Assembly (NCBI RefSeq): GCF_021869535.1
Contig: NW_026262734.1
Location: 114,095,588 to 114,159,587 of the forward strand
Direction of reading: 5' to 3'
DNA from: Mytilus californianus
Taxonomy: Eukaryota > Mollusca > Bivalvia > Mytilida > Mytilidae
Length of the DNA: 64,000 nucleotides
The notes under the pieces were generated by a model. It saw only the letters and a program-made list of their open reading frames with translations, searched no databases and was not told the DNA's origin. Made by a program: the position numbers and the translations under genes. Shown one piece after another: positions 22,878 through 34,396 of the stretch; position 1 is the first letter of the stretch; every line of letters begins with the position of its first letter.

Positions 22878-23700
22878 AGAAGATGCGGTATGGTTGCCAA
22901 TGAGACAGTTCTCCATCCAAAGCCTAAAGTAGTTAGTATAAGCAATTATAGGCTAAAACTTACGGTCTTCAACGTGACTCACACCGCAACGTAAGCTATA
23001 AATGGCCCTAAATGACTAGTGTAAAAGAGGGGCGAAAGATACCAGAGGGACATTCAAACTCAAAGATCGAAAATAAACTGACAACGTCATGGCTAAAAAG
23101 AAAAAAGACAAACAGACAAATAATGGTATACAAGACACAACATAGAAAACTAAAGACTAAGCAACACGAACCCCACCAAAAACTGGGGTGATCTCATGTG
23201 GCACCCGTCGTGTTGCTCATGTTATATATGTTACAAACCCGGTAAATAGTCTAATTTGGTAGGTCACATTCGTGAAAAGGGAACGGATTGAAGTTACGAC
23301 ATAAGGAACATATCCGATATCATCTGTGAAACGGATATTCCATAACGGTCAACCAACTCGTGATTGCGTCCGTAAAATTTACGATGGGATGATTTCAACT
23401 TCACCATTTGGAACTCTTGGTTTAATAGTTCCTTGTGAGCAGAAACCCTCTATCAAGGAAAGCATGATAGGAAATACAAGCCCGGGAATATCGTATCAAT
23501 TGGGAGATATACACTCCGTATGCAGGCGCTGCTGGAATGTTGCTACATAGAAATGGAAAGTTCACAGTTGGGAAGCTGAAATCATCTCTTCTGCCGTAAA
23601 GTTTTGTTTTCAACTGACCCTCATTGTCAATTTCTAGATGAAAGTCAAGATATGAGGCAGACTTAACTGTATCTGTTGTATCCTTTATGTCTAGTTCGAT
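22878..23700 (-). mobile_element. Family A tail fragment next to a Penelope-like-type RT remnant (family C)
   Basis: About 22878-23028 is a family A 3' end. About 23028-23250 is the family C UTR (ACCCCACCAAAAACTGGGGT). About 23250-23700 is an RT C-terminus in minus orientation: SYLDFHLEIDNEGQLKTKLY, RRDDFSFPTVNFPFLCSNIP and AYGVYISQLIRYSRAC. Stops near 23420 and further downstream break it. This copy ties the family C tail to an RT gene. Confidence 0.75.
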
Positions 23701-23742
23701 GGGATAAATAAAACAATTGAGACGGGACAAACCAACGGCCAA
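23422..23742 (-). pseudogene. C-terminal RT fragment (Penelope-like type)
   Basis: About 106 open codons. They include DTTDTVKSASYLDFHLEID, a FPTVNFPFLCSNIPAAPA block and GVYISQLIRYSRACISYHAF. The frame ends at LLTRNY, where a stop replaces the continuing helix. It matches 56040-56330 and 56790-57000 but is in the opposite orientation. There is no catalytic palm upstream, so it is a truncated remnant. Confidence 0.75.
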
Positions 23743-23823
23743 ATTTATATAAAAAACGATACAAGAAAAACGGTGTGAGTCGAGGCTCCACGTTGATCGC
23801 CGTTCTTTGACCTATACTTGCTC

Positions 23824-25350
23824 AAAGAGGTAGGGCCATTTCCCCCTCATTTTTTTTTTCATTTGATTAAGTAGGTTAATCATGTTTTTAAATAGCCCGA
23901 TAGATGCTAATTATAGTACATGAAAATACGTCACACCATCAATTTTCATACCTTGAACAGGTATTCTTACAATAAACAAGGCCAAGACTATTGATGTTTT
24001 GGTTTATCAAAACCAATATTGATTTTGTTTGTCAACGCCAATGAGGAGCATGAGATCATATACGGCATACCACGTAACCTGTCAAGAAGCCGTATAATAT
24101 CCGATGCATTTGCCTAGGATGTTGTTTTTCTCAATCTGGATGTATATATATGTCCCAGTTTTTAAGGTTTTACAGTCTATAGGAAGCGAACAACATCTTA
24201 CACCATTTGGTTCTAGAACTCCTTGTGTTACAAACACATATAATCTGACCTTTTCTGGCATTGTAACAAATGGACCCTTCGTTGTGGTTTACCTACAGTC
24301 ACGATTGGTAGTGTAATTGATTCGTTCAGTAGTGTTATTTTGTTTTCTGATGACTTAGGTACCGATGCAAGGACGGTGGTAACAATGTCAGTACTAGTAT
24401 CTTCACATTTGGTGGATTGGCGATAACATTGCTGTGTACATTTGTTACATATAATACTATTTTCAAAAACGTTCTTGTTCAAGATTTCGAAAAATTGTGT
24501 GTGTTGTTTTGAATTTGTTCTGCTATGACCTTTTTTTGATTATGTGTATATTTACACACATATGTGGGCTTCATTGCTATTTAATCAATTATCGTGTTAT
24601 AGGTCATGTACAGGCACCTACTTCAGTTGACGGCAATTGTTCCTTGCATATATATAATAAATAACACAGGAATAGGAAATAAGTCAACAGAGTATGGAAA
24701 GTAATAGGAACGCGCACAATTAGCAACACATTATTTTCTTTAATGAAATAATATAGAGTCAAAATGGTCCATGATGACTCTATGAATTGAACAAACATCC
24801 GAAAAAATATGATAGAAACATTACAATTTGATATTTCAATGCAAAAAATGCAAAAAATCTGCTAGAGATTTGAACCTCTTCCTAAAAGTAATCTATTATT
24901 TACAGTTCTATACCAATAGGACCACGGCGACTCTTGGAGAAAACAATGTTATTAAGCAGATATATAGGTACAAGTTCCACTTTTTTTTTATTGAAAAAGT
25001 TGTTTTTAAGTATTAAGGACACACTAAATCATTTTTATTTTTGAAGAAAAATGTTGTAAAAATTACAACAACAACAAATATCACTTTGTTTTGGTTTTAC
25101 ATGTCCTTCTTGGGGGATTCCCTATTTTTCCTATCTAAAAACACAGTAAATTCCGCATATTTGACTTTCATCCTTTTATGGGGGGTTAATTACCTTTTTT
25201 TTTCAGACATATCATGATATATACAAATCGAGATATTGATCAAAAAACATTTGTATTTCTTGTTTTTATCGTAAACTTTATTCTTTATGCCCTTTTTGAA
25301 GTTGGTCCTTCTGTGAAAAAAAAATCAAGGGAAATTGGCCCTACCTCTTT
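23824..25350. mobile_element. DNA-transposon-like insertion with terminal inverted repeats
   Basis: Both ends carry inverted copies of AAAGAGGTAGGGCCA, followed by A/TTTCCC and a T-run (left 23824-23860, right 25315-25350). That makes about 35 bp of TIR and a total of 1527 bp. The interior has no recognisable transposase. A minus-strand frame at 24228-24482 has a Cys-rich stretch (CNKCTQQCYRQSTKC) of unknown meaning. Flanks next to the ends look similar (TATACTTG, AATACTTT) but do not prove a target-site duplication. Probably a non-autonomous element. Confidence 0.7.
24858..24937 (-). mobile_element. tRNA-derived SINE head or tRNA pseudogene
   Basis: On the minus strand the sequence reads AGTCGCCGTGGTCCTATTGG ... 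then AGAGGTTCAAATCTCT. The latter is a good RNA polymerase III B box with T-arm pairing. The former is a plausible A-box region. The anticodon stem is poor. It ends in a T-run. It lies within the inverted-repeat insertion. A bona fide tRNA gene is unlikely. Confidence 0.45.
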
Positions 25351-25415
25351 AATACTTTAGGAGTTTAGGTCTTGGATGGAGAGTTGTCTCATTGGCAATC
25401 ATACCAACACATTTT

Positions 25416-26119
25416 CGTGTTAAAAATTGATCCATTTTCTTTACAAAACATTTCTTGTTAGGAAATTTCAGAGAATATACAACCACAGTGGCATAATCTT
25501 AAAATTCATCTGGAAAAATAGTGGAAAAAACAGTTCAATATCTGACAAAAGGGGCGACAAAAGACAATCCATCTTCAAATTTCCAGGTACCATGTGGACA
25601 ATTTTGAAGATATTAAAAGCACAAAATATTATCGTTTGTCAGTACGTGTTTGCATAGAAAATTAAAGTTATGTACATCAGTTAACCATTCGATAAGCGTT
25701 AACCTCATTACACCGATAGAAGTGGTTCAAATAAAGGAAAATACAACTGTCTTTATCTTATTTTGTCTTTGCACTTCGCTTCGGTGGTACCCTATTTCTG
25801 ATGGCGATGCTACACAATGTTTAACGCTGATTTCATATCATCTATCTTTACGTTTTTATTTTGATGGGGCGTGTTTGTATTGGATACTGCATCGCGTTTG
25901 GTAAGCGAACGCCATCATCTTGATTCGTCCAAAGTTTTACTGCCGAACAGATGGTCCATGTACCACATTTAAAAACAAATAAACCAAGAGTGGTCTATGA
26001 TATATAGTTCAAATCATATCTAGATATGGATACCTTTTAACTATTCACAATTAACTAATTTCAACTTTTCATAATAAAGTAATATGAATTCCAACGATTC
26101 GTAATGATCTATATGAAAA
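25416..26119. other. Intron sequence, nothing recognised
   Basis: Plus-strand open frames of 76-84 codons occur (25427-25657, 25650-25904) but show no motif or splice context. Confidence 0.4.
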
Positions 26120-26900
26120 ATTGTTTACTCAGTATTGCGTAATAGTACGTTATTGCGCAACAGCAAGGTATTGCGCAACATCATGGTTTTTGCGCAATTA
26201 CAAGAAATAAATACATAATGCTGTTAACAAATTGCACTGGGGATTGATTTAAAGACTTCAATTGTTGGGGTTCTTACCGTTTAGGAATTAGGGGCACAAA
26301 AGTGGGGAACAATGATTTTCAAGTTTCCAGACAATTCCTTGAGTTTAAGTCTTATAAAATTGTACCACAAGGTTCTGAAAACTGATATACTCAGTAGTGC
26401 GCAACAGCACGATATCGCGCAACAACAAGAAATCTTAAATTGAATATACATACAAATCTCTTAAACATTTTCAATTGGGGATTAGTTTAAAGATTTAAAA
26501 ATTATTTAGGTTCTTATCGTGTATTTGATTATGATATTGGGCCCCGTTTGAAATGGTCCACATTGAGGTCCAAAGGGTTCAAAATTGAACTTCGTTTGAT
26601 TCCATCAAAAACTGAATCTTTGTGGCTTTATGCCAGATATGCTGAATCTAACCGTGTATTTGGATATTGGACCGTGATAGGTAAATGCCTAATTTCAAAT
26701 TTTTAAGTTCTTTGATTATATTCATTCTGTACCAAAAACCTATGCTGTGTCAAAAATTTAATCACAATCAAAATTCAGATCTTTATCAAGCTTGAATGTT
26801 GTCTCTATATTTGCCCCTACTTTTCAGGGTTCGACCTCTGCGGTCTTATCAAGCTGCGGCCGGCGGATCATTTTATTTATATTGTTGGAGGTGGTGCGGT
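26120..26900. repeat. Dispersed repeat with TTGCGCAA clusters and internal duplication
   Basis: About 26125-26280 and 26388-26522 are related direct copies. Each starts with ACTCAGTANTGCG and several TTGCGCAACA motifs, then GGGGATTNNTTTAAAGA. The right part (AGGGTTCGACCTCTGCGGTC near 26828) is a block I recall from many bivalve sequences. No coding capacity is seen. Confidence 0.65.
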
Positions 26901-27119
26901 TTGAATAGTTAAACACTGACACAAGGCTTTAATTCATAAAAACTTGAATCTGTGGAACTTTTATCACGAAAAAGGGTATTTTACCATACCACTGAGATTC
27001 AAATTGAATGTATATATGCTGGTTAAAATTCAAGTTTGGTACTGTAATCAAAACATTAATTACGAAGCCACATGTACAGGGACACGTCACTCCCTGTGCA
27101 TGTAAAAGTTATATACATT

Positions 27120-27495
27120 TCATGTTGTTCATGTTTTACTGCTGTCTCAGGTTAGGTTGAAGGTTGGTGCGCCTGTCAACACGTTTAAACCCGCTGCATA
27201 TATGCCCCTGTCCTAATTAGTCAGGAGCCTGTTGTTCAGTGGTTGCCGGTTGTTGCTGTGGTTCATATGTGTATTTCGTTTCTCGTATGTTATATTATAT
27301 AGATTAGACCGTTGGTTTTCCTGTTTGAATTGTTTTACACTGGTAATGTTGGAGTCCTTGATAGCTTGCTGTTCGGTGTGAGCCAAGGCTCCGTGTTGAA
27401 ACTGTACGTTGACCTATAATTGTTAACTTATAATACATTGTTAATTAGATGGAGAGTTGTTTCATTGGCACTCATACCACATCTTATTTATATAT
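27120..27495 (+). mobile_element. Retroelement 3' tail (family A), sense copy
   Basis: Contains AACACGTTTAAACCCGCTGC, GTTCGGTGTGAGCCAAGGCT and GATGGAGAGTTGTTTCATTG, ending at CATACCACATCTT. The stretch CCGCTGCATATATGCCCCTG matches CCCGCCGCATTTTTGCGCCT of family B (near 14012), so families A and B are related tails. Confidence 0.8.
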
Positions 27496-27769
27496 GTAAA
27501 TAACCGTCGGATTAATGGTCACCTTTGAACTTTTTTCAAACAAAATCGTTGGCATCCGCTATGCCTTTATTTTATATATTTAGGTTTTTTCCAAGATGCA
27601 AGAAGCATCTTTTGAATTTTTATGTCTCAATTCTCATTTTTGGACATTTATACCTGAATTTGATATCGTTTATTTCTATTTGCGTCAGTATATCCGTTTA
27701 TTCATTAGTTGCTTACTTTATGATACATGGTACAGGTCTGATGAGATAAACCATTTTAAAAAGTGATGC
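27496..27769. other. Short unassigned stretch
   Basis: A hydrophobic plus-strand frame (27525-27749) begins at TTG and has no ATG start, homologous motif or splice signals. I do not call it a gene. Confidence 0.35.
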
Positions 27770-28045
27770 AACACTGTCCCAGGTTACAGGGATGGTTTGG
27801 GTCCAGCAAATACTTTTAACCTCGCTGCATATATACTATATGTACCGGTCCCAAATTCAGGAGCCTGTCATGTTAGTGCTTGTCGCTTGTTGCTGTGTGT
27901 TATATTTGTTTTTCGTTTATTGTATTTTAAATAAATCTGGCTTTTGGTTTGTCCCGTCTGAATGTTTTACACTAGTCAAATATGGTCATTTATAGCGTAC
28001 TTTGCGGTGCGAGTCAAGGCTCCATGTTGAAAGCCGTACTGTATT
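27770..28045 (+). mobile_element. Diverged retroelement tail (family A-like)
   Basis: Keeps CCTCGCTGCATATATAC, GTCCCAAATTCAGGAGCCTG, GTTTTACACTAGT and GAGTCAAGGCTCCATGTTGA, then stops before the usual 3' end. The CAAGTG-rich repeat follows directly. Confidence 0.65.
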
Positions 28046-28628
28046 TGCAGATCATCTTGACTTTTAACAAGTAAACTTGCAATATTTTCAAAGCAAGTGT
28101 ATTTGTGAAAAAGTAAACTTAGTTAAATACAAACAATACAAGTATACTTTCAGTAAATGGAAAAGGTGAGAAACAACTCGACAAGTAAACATTATTAGCA
28201 AGGAAAGTGCACAAAATACAACACCACAAGATGAGAATAAACATTTTGTTCACTTTGTTAATATAAACTTGTAGAGAAGAAGTTACCAAGTGCACTTTTA
28301 GAAAGTAGAAAGTTTAGAAAATAACTCCACTTGTAAACAAAATGAAGTATACAAGGTTTGTTATAATCGAACTATCAGATTAGTTGTAGTATGTAACAAG
28401 TGAACAAATACCATGTACACAATGCGAGTCTTTACGTTTTGTTCACTTTGTTAAAGTAAACTTGTTCGGAAGAAATTAACAAGTGCACTTTTGGAAGGTC
28501 GCAAAGTTTAGAAAATAACTAAACAAGTACACAAAATTAAGTTCGCAAGGTTTGTTATAATGCAACTTTACCACTTATTTTTTTCAACAAGTTGAGTTGA
28601 GAACTGATCAACTCGTGACTATTATAAG
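28046..28628 (-). repeat. ~580-bp CAAGTG-rich dispersed repeat, copy 2
   Basis: Inverted relative to 11852-12424 and similar over its length. The outer boundary matches on one side (CTCGTGACTATTATAAG against CTTATAATAGTCACGAG). The same internal dimer and AAGTGNAC motifs are present. The copies have diverged by substitutions and small indels. Confidence 0.8.
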
Positions 28629-29500
28629 CTTCCATAGTTTCATTTTATTATGTGACAAGAATACTTCACTAAGTGACAAGTAGACTAAATTAGCTGACAA
28701 ATCGGCTTATTTAGCTTATTATGACGACGTAACTGAGTGACAAGTAGGGGCAGATATATGCCACCATAGTTTCTCCAGTACTGTAATCAATAGATCATTA
28801 TAATTTGTTCTCTCGAATGACAGTAAAGTGTGCCTGTCCATCTACTATGGTTCAAATTACCTTGACCTCATTGTCATGGTTTAGTGGTTAATATGTACTT
28901 TTAATTGCGTATGCCTATTTCAGAAACTACTAGCAACAGTTCGTACGCTATATGTTGTATATGATTGTAAAGTTACATGTCCATCTGACCTTGACCTCAT
29001 TTTCATGTTCCATAGGTCAATATGAAATGTTCCTGGTTTTAAACGACTGTTTCGCTCTGATACTTTTAGATATAGGCCTACTATATGTATTGGAACATTT
29101 TAAGGTGTACATGTCAGTGTGGTAGTGTTGACAAGACCATGACCTCATTACCAATGATCATTGCTTATGGTACGTATGTTATACACTTATCCGGGAATTA
29201 CATTTAGCCCGATAATTTACTCTTACGAAATACTCTTATCCTGGACATTGCATTTTTATCAAACAAATATACTTACAAGTACAAACAATCGGTTCTATTA
29301 TTTGAGATCGTAAGTTATATTGATGAATTATATTTTTTAAGCATTTACTATTAATTTAGTTACAAATTCATTTAACTAATACCGAAATAAGAATCATAGC
29401 TGCCGAGATCTAAAATGATGTCTCCCATGTATCTGTTACCCCTTAGAAAACTTGAAATAGGAACCAGCTCTAGTTCGCGCTATTTCCGAAGTCCGTTATC
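28629..29500. other. Intron sequence, nothing recognised
   Basis: Contains several GTGACAAGTA-like motifs just after the repeat (28654-28750). Otherwise no gene or paired repeat noticed. Confidence 0.4.
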
Positions 29501-29503
29501 AAG

Positions 29504-29584
29504 ATGAAGTTTTCAACAATATTGATGTTGTTTAACTTTTTATTATTTCTTCTGATGAAAAAATGTCAACACTCACAGAAATGA
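29504..29584 (+). CDS. Possible small secreted peptide or signal-peptide exon
   Basis: An ATG in good context (ATCAAGATGA) opens 26 codons: MKFSTILMLFNFLLFLLMKK, then CQHSQK and TGA. The first ~17 residues form a strongly hydrophobic signal-like segment. Ten bases after the stop lies AAAAG|GTATGT, a good splice donor, so this may be the first exon of a secreted-protein gene in which the stop is a defect, or chance. No downstream partner exon was found. It would lie inside the ankyrin gene intron on the opposite strand. Confidence 0.2.
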   Translation: MKFSTILMLFNFLLFLLMKKCQHSQK

Positions 29585-29599
29585 AAAAGAAAAGGTATG

Positions 29600-32085
29600 T
29601 ATTAATTATTTGTAGCTATTTGTTAATTGATAAAAAGCTTGTACGCACAATTCAAGTATAATCATCAAAGTGCAAGTAATATGCCGAAATCTTTTTAACA
29701 TATAAAATTCTTTCATGTCAAAATAATTAAATCCAAATGATAAAGAGATAAACAAGAAACATTTTTTTTAAACTTATACCGCTCCAACCATAACCCAACT
29801 TACCCTATTTGATTATATTGACATGTTCTCAAATACCGAAAATATAGTGTGAGGGTTCAAGTAAAAACTTTAAGGTTTGTCGAGGAAGAAAAATTCGTAA
29901 GATATCTTAAGTTTAGATAGGCACTTGTTCTAAACCTCATAACTCATTTAATCTATGATTTTGAACATCAAACTCTTACATTTATATGACAATGGGACGA
30001 TAATTTTATTTTGCGAGGGTGTAAAAGGGGGAGGATTAAAATTTTTGTAACTTAAAACTTCATTCTTTGTGGATAAGAGAATAGGTGTGCATACTTTTGT
30101 AACAAATCTAACACAGGTGATCCCACAATACCTTATACTCGATATTTCAATTTTGCCGGTGATTAAACATTTGTAGTAATTATTCAACCGGAAAGTACAG
30201 CATCAAATACTGTACAGCAACACAAACATTATCACAAATCAAATTTAAATATTACTGATCCGACAGAAATAAACAAATATCATATTTTTTTTGTTTTTGT
30301 TCTGGGATTTTATAATACTATTTAGAGGGTACGCCGTGTATACATATAATACATAAAAAAAGAGCGGATCGATTGGTTTGAGCGTGCTCGTATTTAAATG
30401 AAATGCTGGTAAGCTCATTCTAGTATATTATTTATTTTTTTTTTCCCTTTTCAATAACTCTACAATATGAGTTTACAAATACGACCGACTTTTTTTACTT
30501 GAAAAAGTGTTTTCTCATTTAAATGGATATTTTGATATATATGGACCTTCGAATTTTCCTGGAATAAAATTCAAGTAATTTAATTAATTATTTTATACAC
30601 TAACAGTGTATACAAAAAAAATCTTGATCTATACTCTAAAGGTACCACCGCTCTAAGCCCCCTTTGTTTGTTTTACTGATGATGTATCGAAATAAGCAGT
30701 ACATGCAACTGAACCAACAATTACAAAATTAATAAATCTGTCAACATTCAGTCATTACCGTCTCCTCGGACTGCGGCTTTCTTACTACCTGATTGGAAGA
30801 TATTACTGACGCTGTAGTAATTAAAGTTCTTTGATTGGCTGGGACAATTCAAACCTAGTAAATGTCTTTTAATCCCGTACAGTGTCGGATCTGAACTCTT
30901 TCATTTAGTAAATAGATTTGCCTGGTTACCAATCATGCATATCGGTACAGCACAGGTAACACTTATCTATAATAGCCGAATCTCTTGAAGATTTGTAAAC
31001 ACACACGTGATTATTTCAATCCAGTCGCTCACTGTTACGTACATTTTATACGTGAAAACATAAGAAAACTTTTAGGAAAATGTTTTTTTCTTAGGTTATA
31101 TTTATGTATACTCATTAAGATAATCTAAAGGCAACACAAACATTTTAAAACGGAGATATCAAATAATTTCTTTTCGATTAATATTAATTTATACGAGAAT
31201 TTTTATCTCAGGGGGCGGGGGCGGCGGTTCTTCGACCTTTCTATGGCAGGGGTGAGCAGCTGAGACATCCAATACCCCACCCTTTATATATATATATATA
31301 TATATATATTGAATGATAAAAGAACATACATGTAGTTATCCTAGCTATCATATATTTTTTACAATAAGAATATATACCTGCACATAGCTATCATTGTTAC
31401 GCTATTTCATGGGGAGATACTAGTAAATAGATTTGACAAATATCTTAAACATTTACGAACGTGATTTTAGAGACATATATACACAATCTCTGGTAATTTT
31501 AATTGCATCTGTAAAAAAAATATCGACATCTGATTAGTTTCAGATTCAATCATCAACCTTGTCTTATATTTCACCTAAATTACTCGACCTCATGCAATAT
31601 CATGAAGCTTCAAATAGTGATCTATCCCAGCGACTCATCCCTTCCACTCATTACATAATAAGTGCCCCCGCGCACACCCCAAGATCGTTGGGCTAAGTTG
31701 GATGTTGTCTAGATCTACATAACTAGCTCTTCCTAGCAAGATAGCAGACGTTGAAGAACAGAAGACTAAAAATATATCTAATAGGGAATATAAGAAGAAC
31801 AAATAACTACTCTCAGACGATAAAAGCAATTATACAAGTATGCTAACATATTTTAAGCAATGTTTAATTTCTATGAATGATTTTTAAGGAGATGTGAAGT
31901 ATACATAATTAATTTAGACAGCAACCAAATTAAGCAACAAACAAAAAGTGACAATTTACTTCTAAAGTTCAATCTACGGTCTTCTTCAATGGACATGTCA
32001 TTACAACATTTTAAAGTTTTGTATCCTCCCAAGTCTAACAATGATATATAGAATAGTTGTGATTATGTGAGCCAAAATTTAATCC
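29600..32085. other. Long intron stretch without recognised genes
   Basis: AT-rich with poly-T runs, a (TA)n tract near 31285-31310 and a short G-rich patch at 31210-31228. The 61-79-codon frames here show no motif. Two ATTGG boxes (30793, 30834) precede a CACAG|GTAAC site, but no exon can be supported. Confidence 0.4.
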
Positions 32086-33034
32086 TGTGAAAAAAGTTCC
32101 AGTGGAACAAATATCACAGAAAATATATTCTGGGAGAACTTTTTTCACAGATGATTTCTATATGATTTGTTCCATCTCTATAAAATAAGTTCCACAATTT
32201 ACCTGGTGAAATAAGTTCTGGGTTTGTGAAATTTGTTCCTTACCTAGTGATATAAGTTCCGTGTTAGTGAAATATGTTCCACTAGTTATACAAGTTATCT
32301 TTAATACTGGGCATTGTTATCAGTGAGTTTAAAGTTATAATTCAAGTACATTATAAAAACATGTATTAAATTGATAATGTAATAGATAAAAGGTGTAAAC
32401 ATCCAATATGGATTCTGTGGAGTATAGCAAAATGTTTAATTACATTATCCATAAAAAAAATACCCAAATGACAATAATTTAATGAGTCAGAAAAGCGAAG
32501 AATAAGAAAAATCCATCAGAAAATTTTTATAGATCAATCATTTGTTAATGAATATTGCAATTCAACATATGTTACTTCATTTCAGAATTTGTAGAAAAAT
32601 GAAATAGTGTGTTTTAAATATTTATCACTGTTGTTAATCATAGTTGTGCATTTGTTTTTTAGTCATATATTTTTATCTACGTACAATATACATGATATAT
32701 ATGCTGACGTAATTTGAATTTCTAAAAGATTTACCTTATTTTGAATGTTTTTGTGTTGTTTAAAGACTTCAATGTTGAGTATTAAATTTGTCAGGTACAA
32801 CTATAAATTGTTTTGCTTGATATAAAGTTAATGCATCATGTTAATCTATAACACCCGGAACTTATTTAACATTTAGTTAACAAATTAGTTCCGGAACAAA
32901 TTTTACAGTGCTGGAACATATTTCCTTATAATATATATTCCGGGTATAAATTTTCTGTGATATAAATTCCGGTGGAACATATTTCCTATGAATTAAGTTC
33001 CGGCGGAACAAATGTCACGCCGGAACAATTTGTT
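32086..33034. repeat. ~950-bp element with clustered GTTCC/GGAAC dyads at both ends
   Basis: The left cluster (32086-32290) repeats a motif like AGTTCCAGTGGAACAAATAT with TCACAG, in both orientations. The right cluster (32850-33034) has GTTCCGGAACAAATTTTACA, TTCCGGTGGAACATATTTCC and GTTCCGGCGGAACAAATGTC. The ~560 bases between are AT-rich and unremarkable. The layout of subterminal motif arrays resembles a non-autonomous DNA transposon, but no clean terminal repeat was defined. Confidence 0.6.
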
Positions 33035-34310
33035 TGTTACAAAAAATAATTCAGATATTACTTGAAGCTATGAGCAGGGTCAGGAACAAACTTCTAATGT
33101 TTGTTTTGGGGTTTATTGACTATTTATACTAAACATGCTATATGAGAAAAAGAGAAATAAAAGAAAATTATAAATTTAAAAGACGAAAATACTGTTGGCA
33201 TTTTAAAAGATTATTCTTTATTGTATGTTTTCTACAAGAATTGTAAAACAAGTATAAACATACATATACTATGATCATAAAACAAAAAGACATTTATATG
33301 TCAACATACGAACGGTCTCCATACAAAAGATTATGTCAATCCAGTATGCCAAGCTTTTAAGGGTAAGTATGATAAGGGCCTTATTCGTCATCCAATATTA
33401 AATGGTATAGTAAATAACTATGAAGATATTTACAATTGAAACAATAACAAAAGATACATTATCAAGCTGTATGCTTAATAAAGTGTTTGGTCAAATTTGT
33501 TGATTCTCTTATGTTGATGGCCTCATAGTGAACTTAAAATAGCTTTGCAAAACTTATCACCTTCTTTATAACCAACGACGTCCATTATAATTTGAAAAAG
33601 AATGGCGGCGAAACTACTATGTTTTGAATTTCAGGCGCTTACAATAGGTCTTATATAACAAATTACCCGTCTCACGACTCTGAGTATTTTTCATCAAAAA
33701 ATATAATCAAGAAGTCCAATAAAACCAAATAATCTGAAAAAAGAAACATTTAATTGTAAGGATACTCATTATTCAAATATAGAAAAAAGAGGCGTGGGGC
33801 ATTCCACATTGCAGTCCAACTACAATGAATAGACAAAATCTTCATCGACAACAAAAATAACTATACATATATGTGAAGCTTTACATTTTAAGGACCATTT
33901 TTGAAAAGATGTTAGATACCATTGGAACTATATTAATTGTGTTCTTATATGTTTAAATTTTACTACGTTTCACTCTCTACACTTTTCGATGCGTATTATG
34001 AACGAAAAACGTTGAAGCGGCCATACTTTTCTAACACAAATAAATAAGTAAACAACCACAGAAAAAGTCAACGAAGAACTCCGATATCTGTTTGAAAAAA
34101 AATAATCGATAAAAAGACATTACCCCTCCATTTCCAGTGTTAATACTTTCCCCAAAAGAAATTGGTAAATCTAAAAAATTGTATAAGCCTTTTATAATTT
34201 TTGTAATCCACTACAATTTACATACAGTTCTGAACGAATTAAACTACAGAGAGATAACATTATCCACTTTCATCAGCTATGAGACGGCTAGCTTTTTAGA
34301 AAAGCTATTA
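33035..34310. other. Intron sequence, nothing recognised
   Basis: AT-rich. A 67-codon plus-strand frame at 34137-34340 runs into the hairpin and has no motif. Confidence 0.4.
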
Positions 34311-34396
34311 CTTGTTACTAATAAGCCTTCAAATAGATAAAGTGAATGGAAAGCTCTCCATTCACTTTATCTATTTGAAGGCTTATTAGTAACAAG
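34311..34396. repeat. Perfect 40-bp-arm hairpin
   Basis: Arms at 34311-34350 and 34357-34396 are exact inverted copies around the 6-base loop AAGCTC. The arms start with CTTGTTACTAATAAGCC. No mismatch is seen, so the structure is either young or kept by gene conversion. It could also be an assembly or cloning artefact. Confidence 0.9.

Larger units (their letters stand above)
23758..25415 (+). mobile_element. Family A tail, split by a 1.5-kb insertion
   Basis: About 23758-23823 reads as the family A interior in sense orientation (GTGTGAGTCGAGGCTCCACG, then TTTGACCTATA). Its expected continuation, GGATGGAGAGTTGTCTCATT, appears only at 25375-25415. The material between is the inverted-repeat-bounded insertion at 23824-25350. 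Confidence 0.7.

Noticed and set aside
30780-30965. Promoter with two ATTGG boxes and an exon donor
   Set aside because: Short motifs expected by chance. No open frame or downstream exon was found.
33522-33588. Short minus-strand frame MDVVGYKEGDKFCKAILSSL
   Set aside because: Only about 21 codons, no acceptor at the point where it resembles the ankyrin exon start, and no repeat motif.
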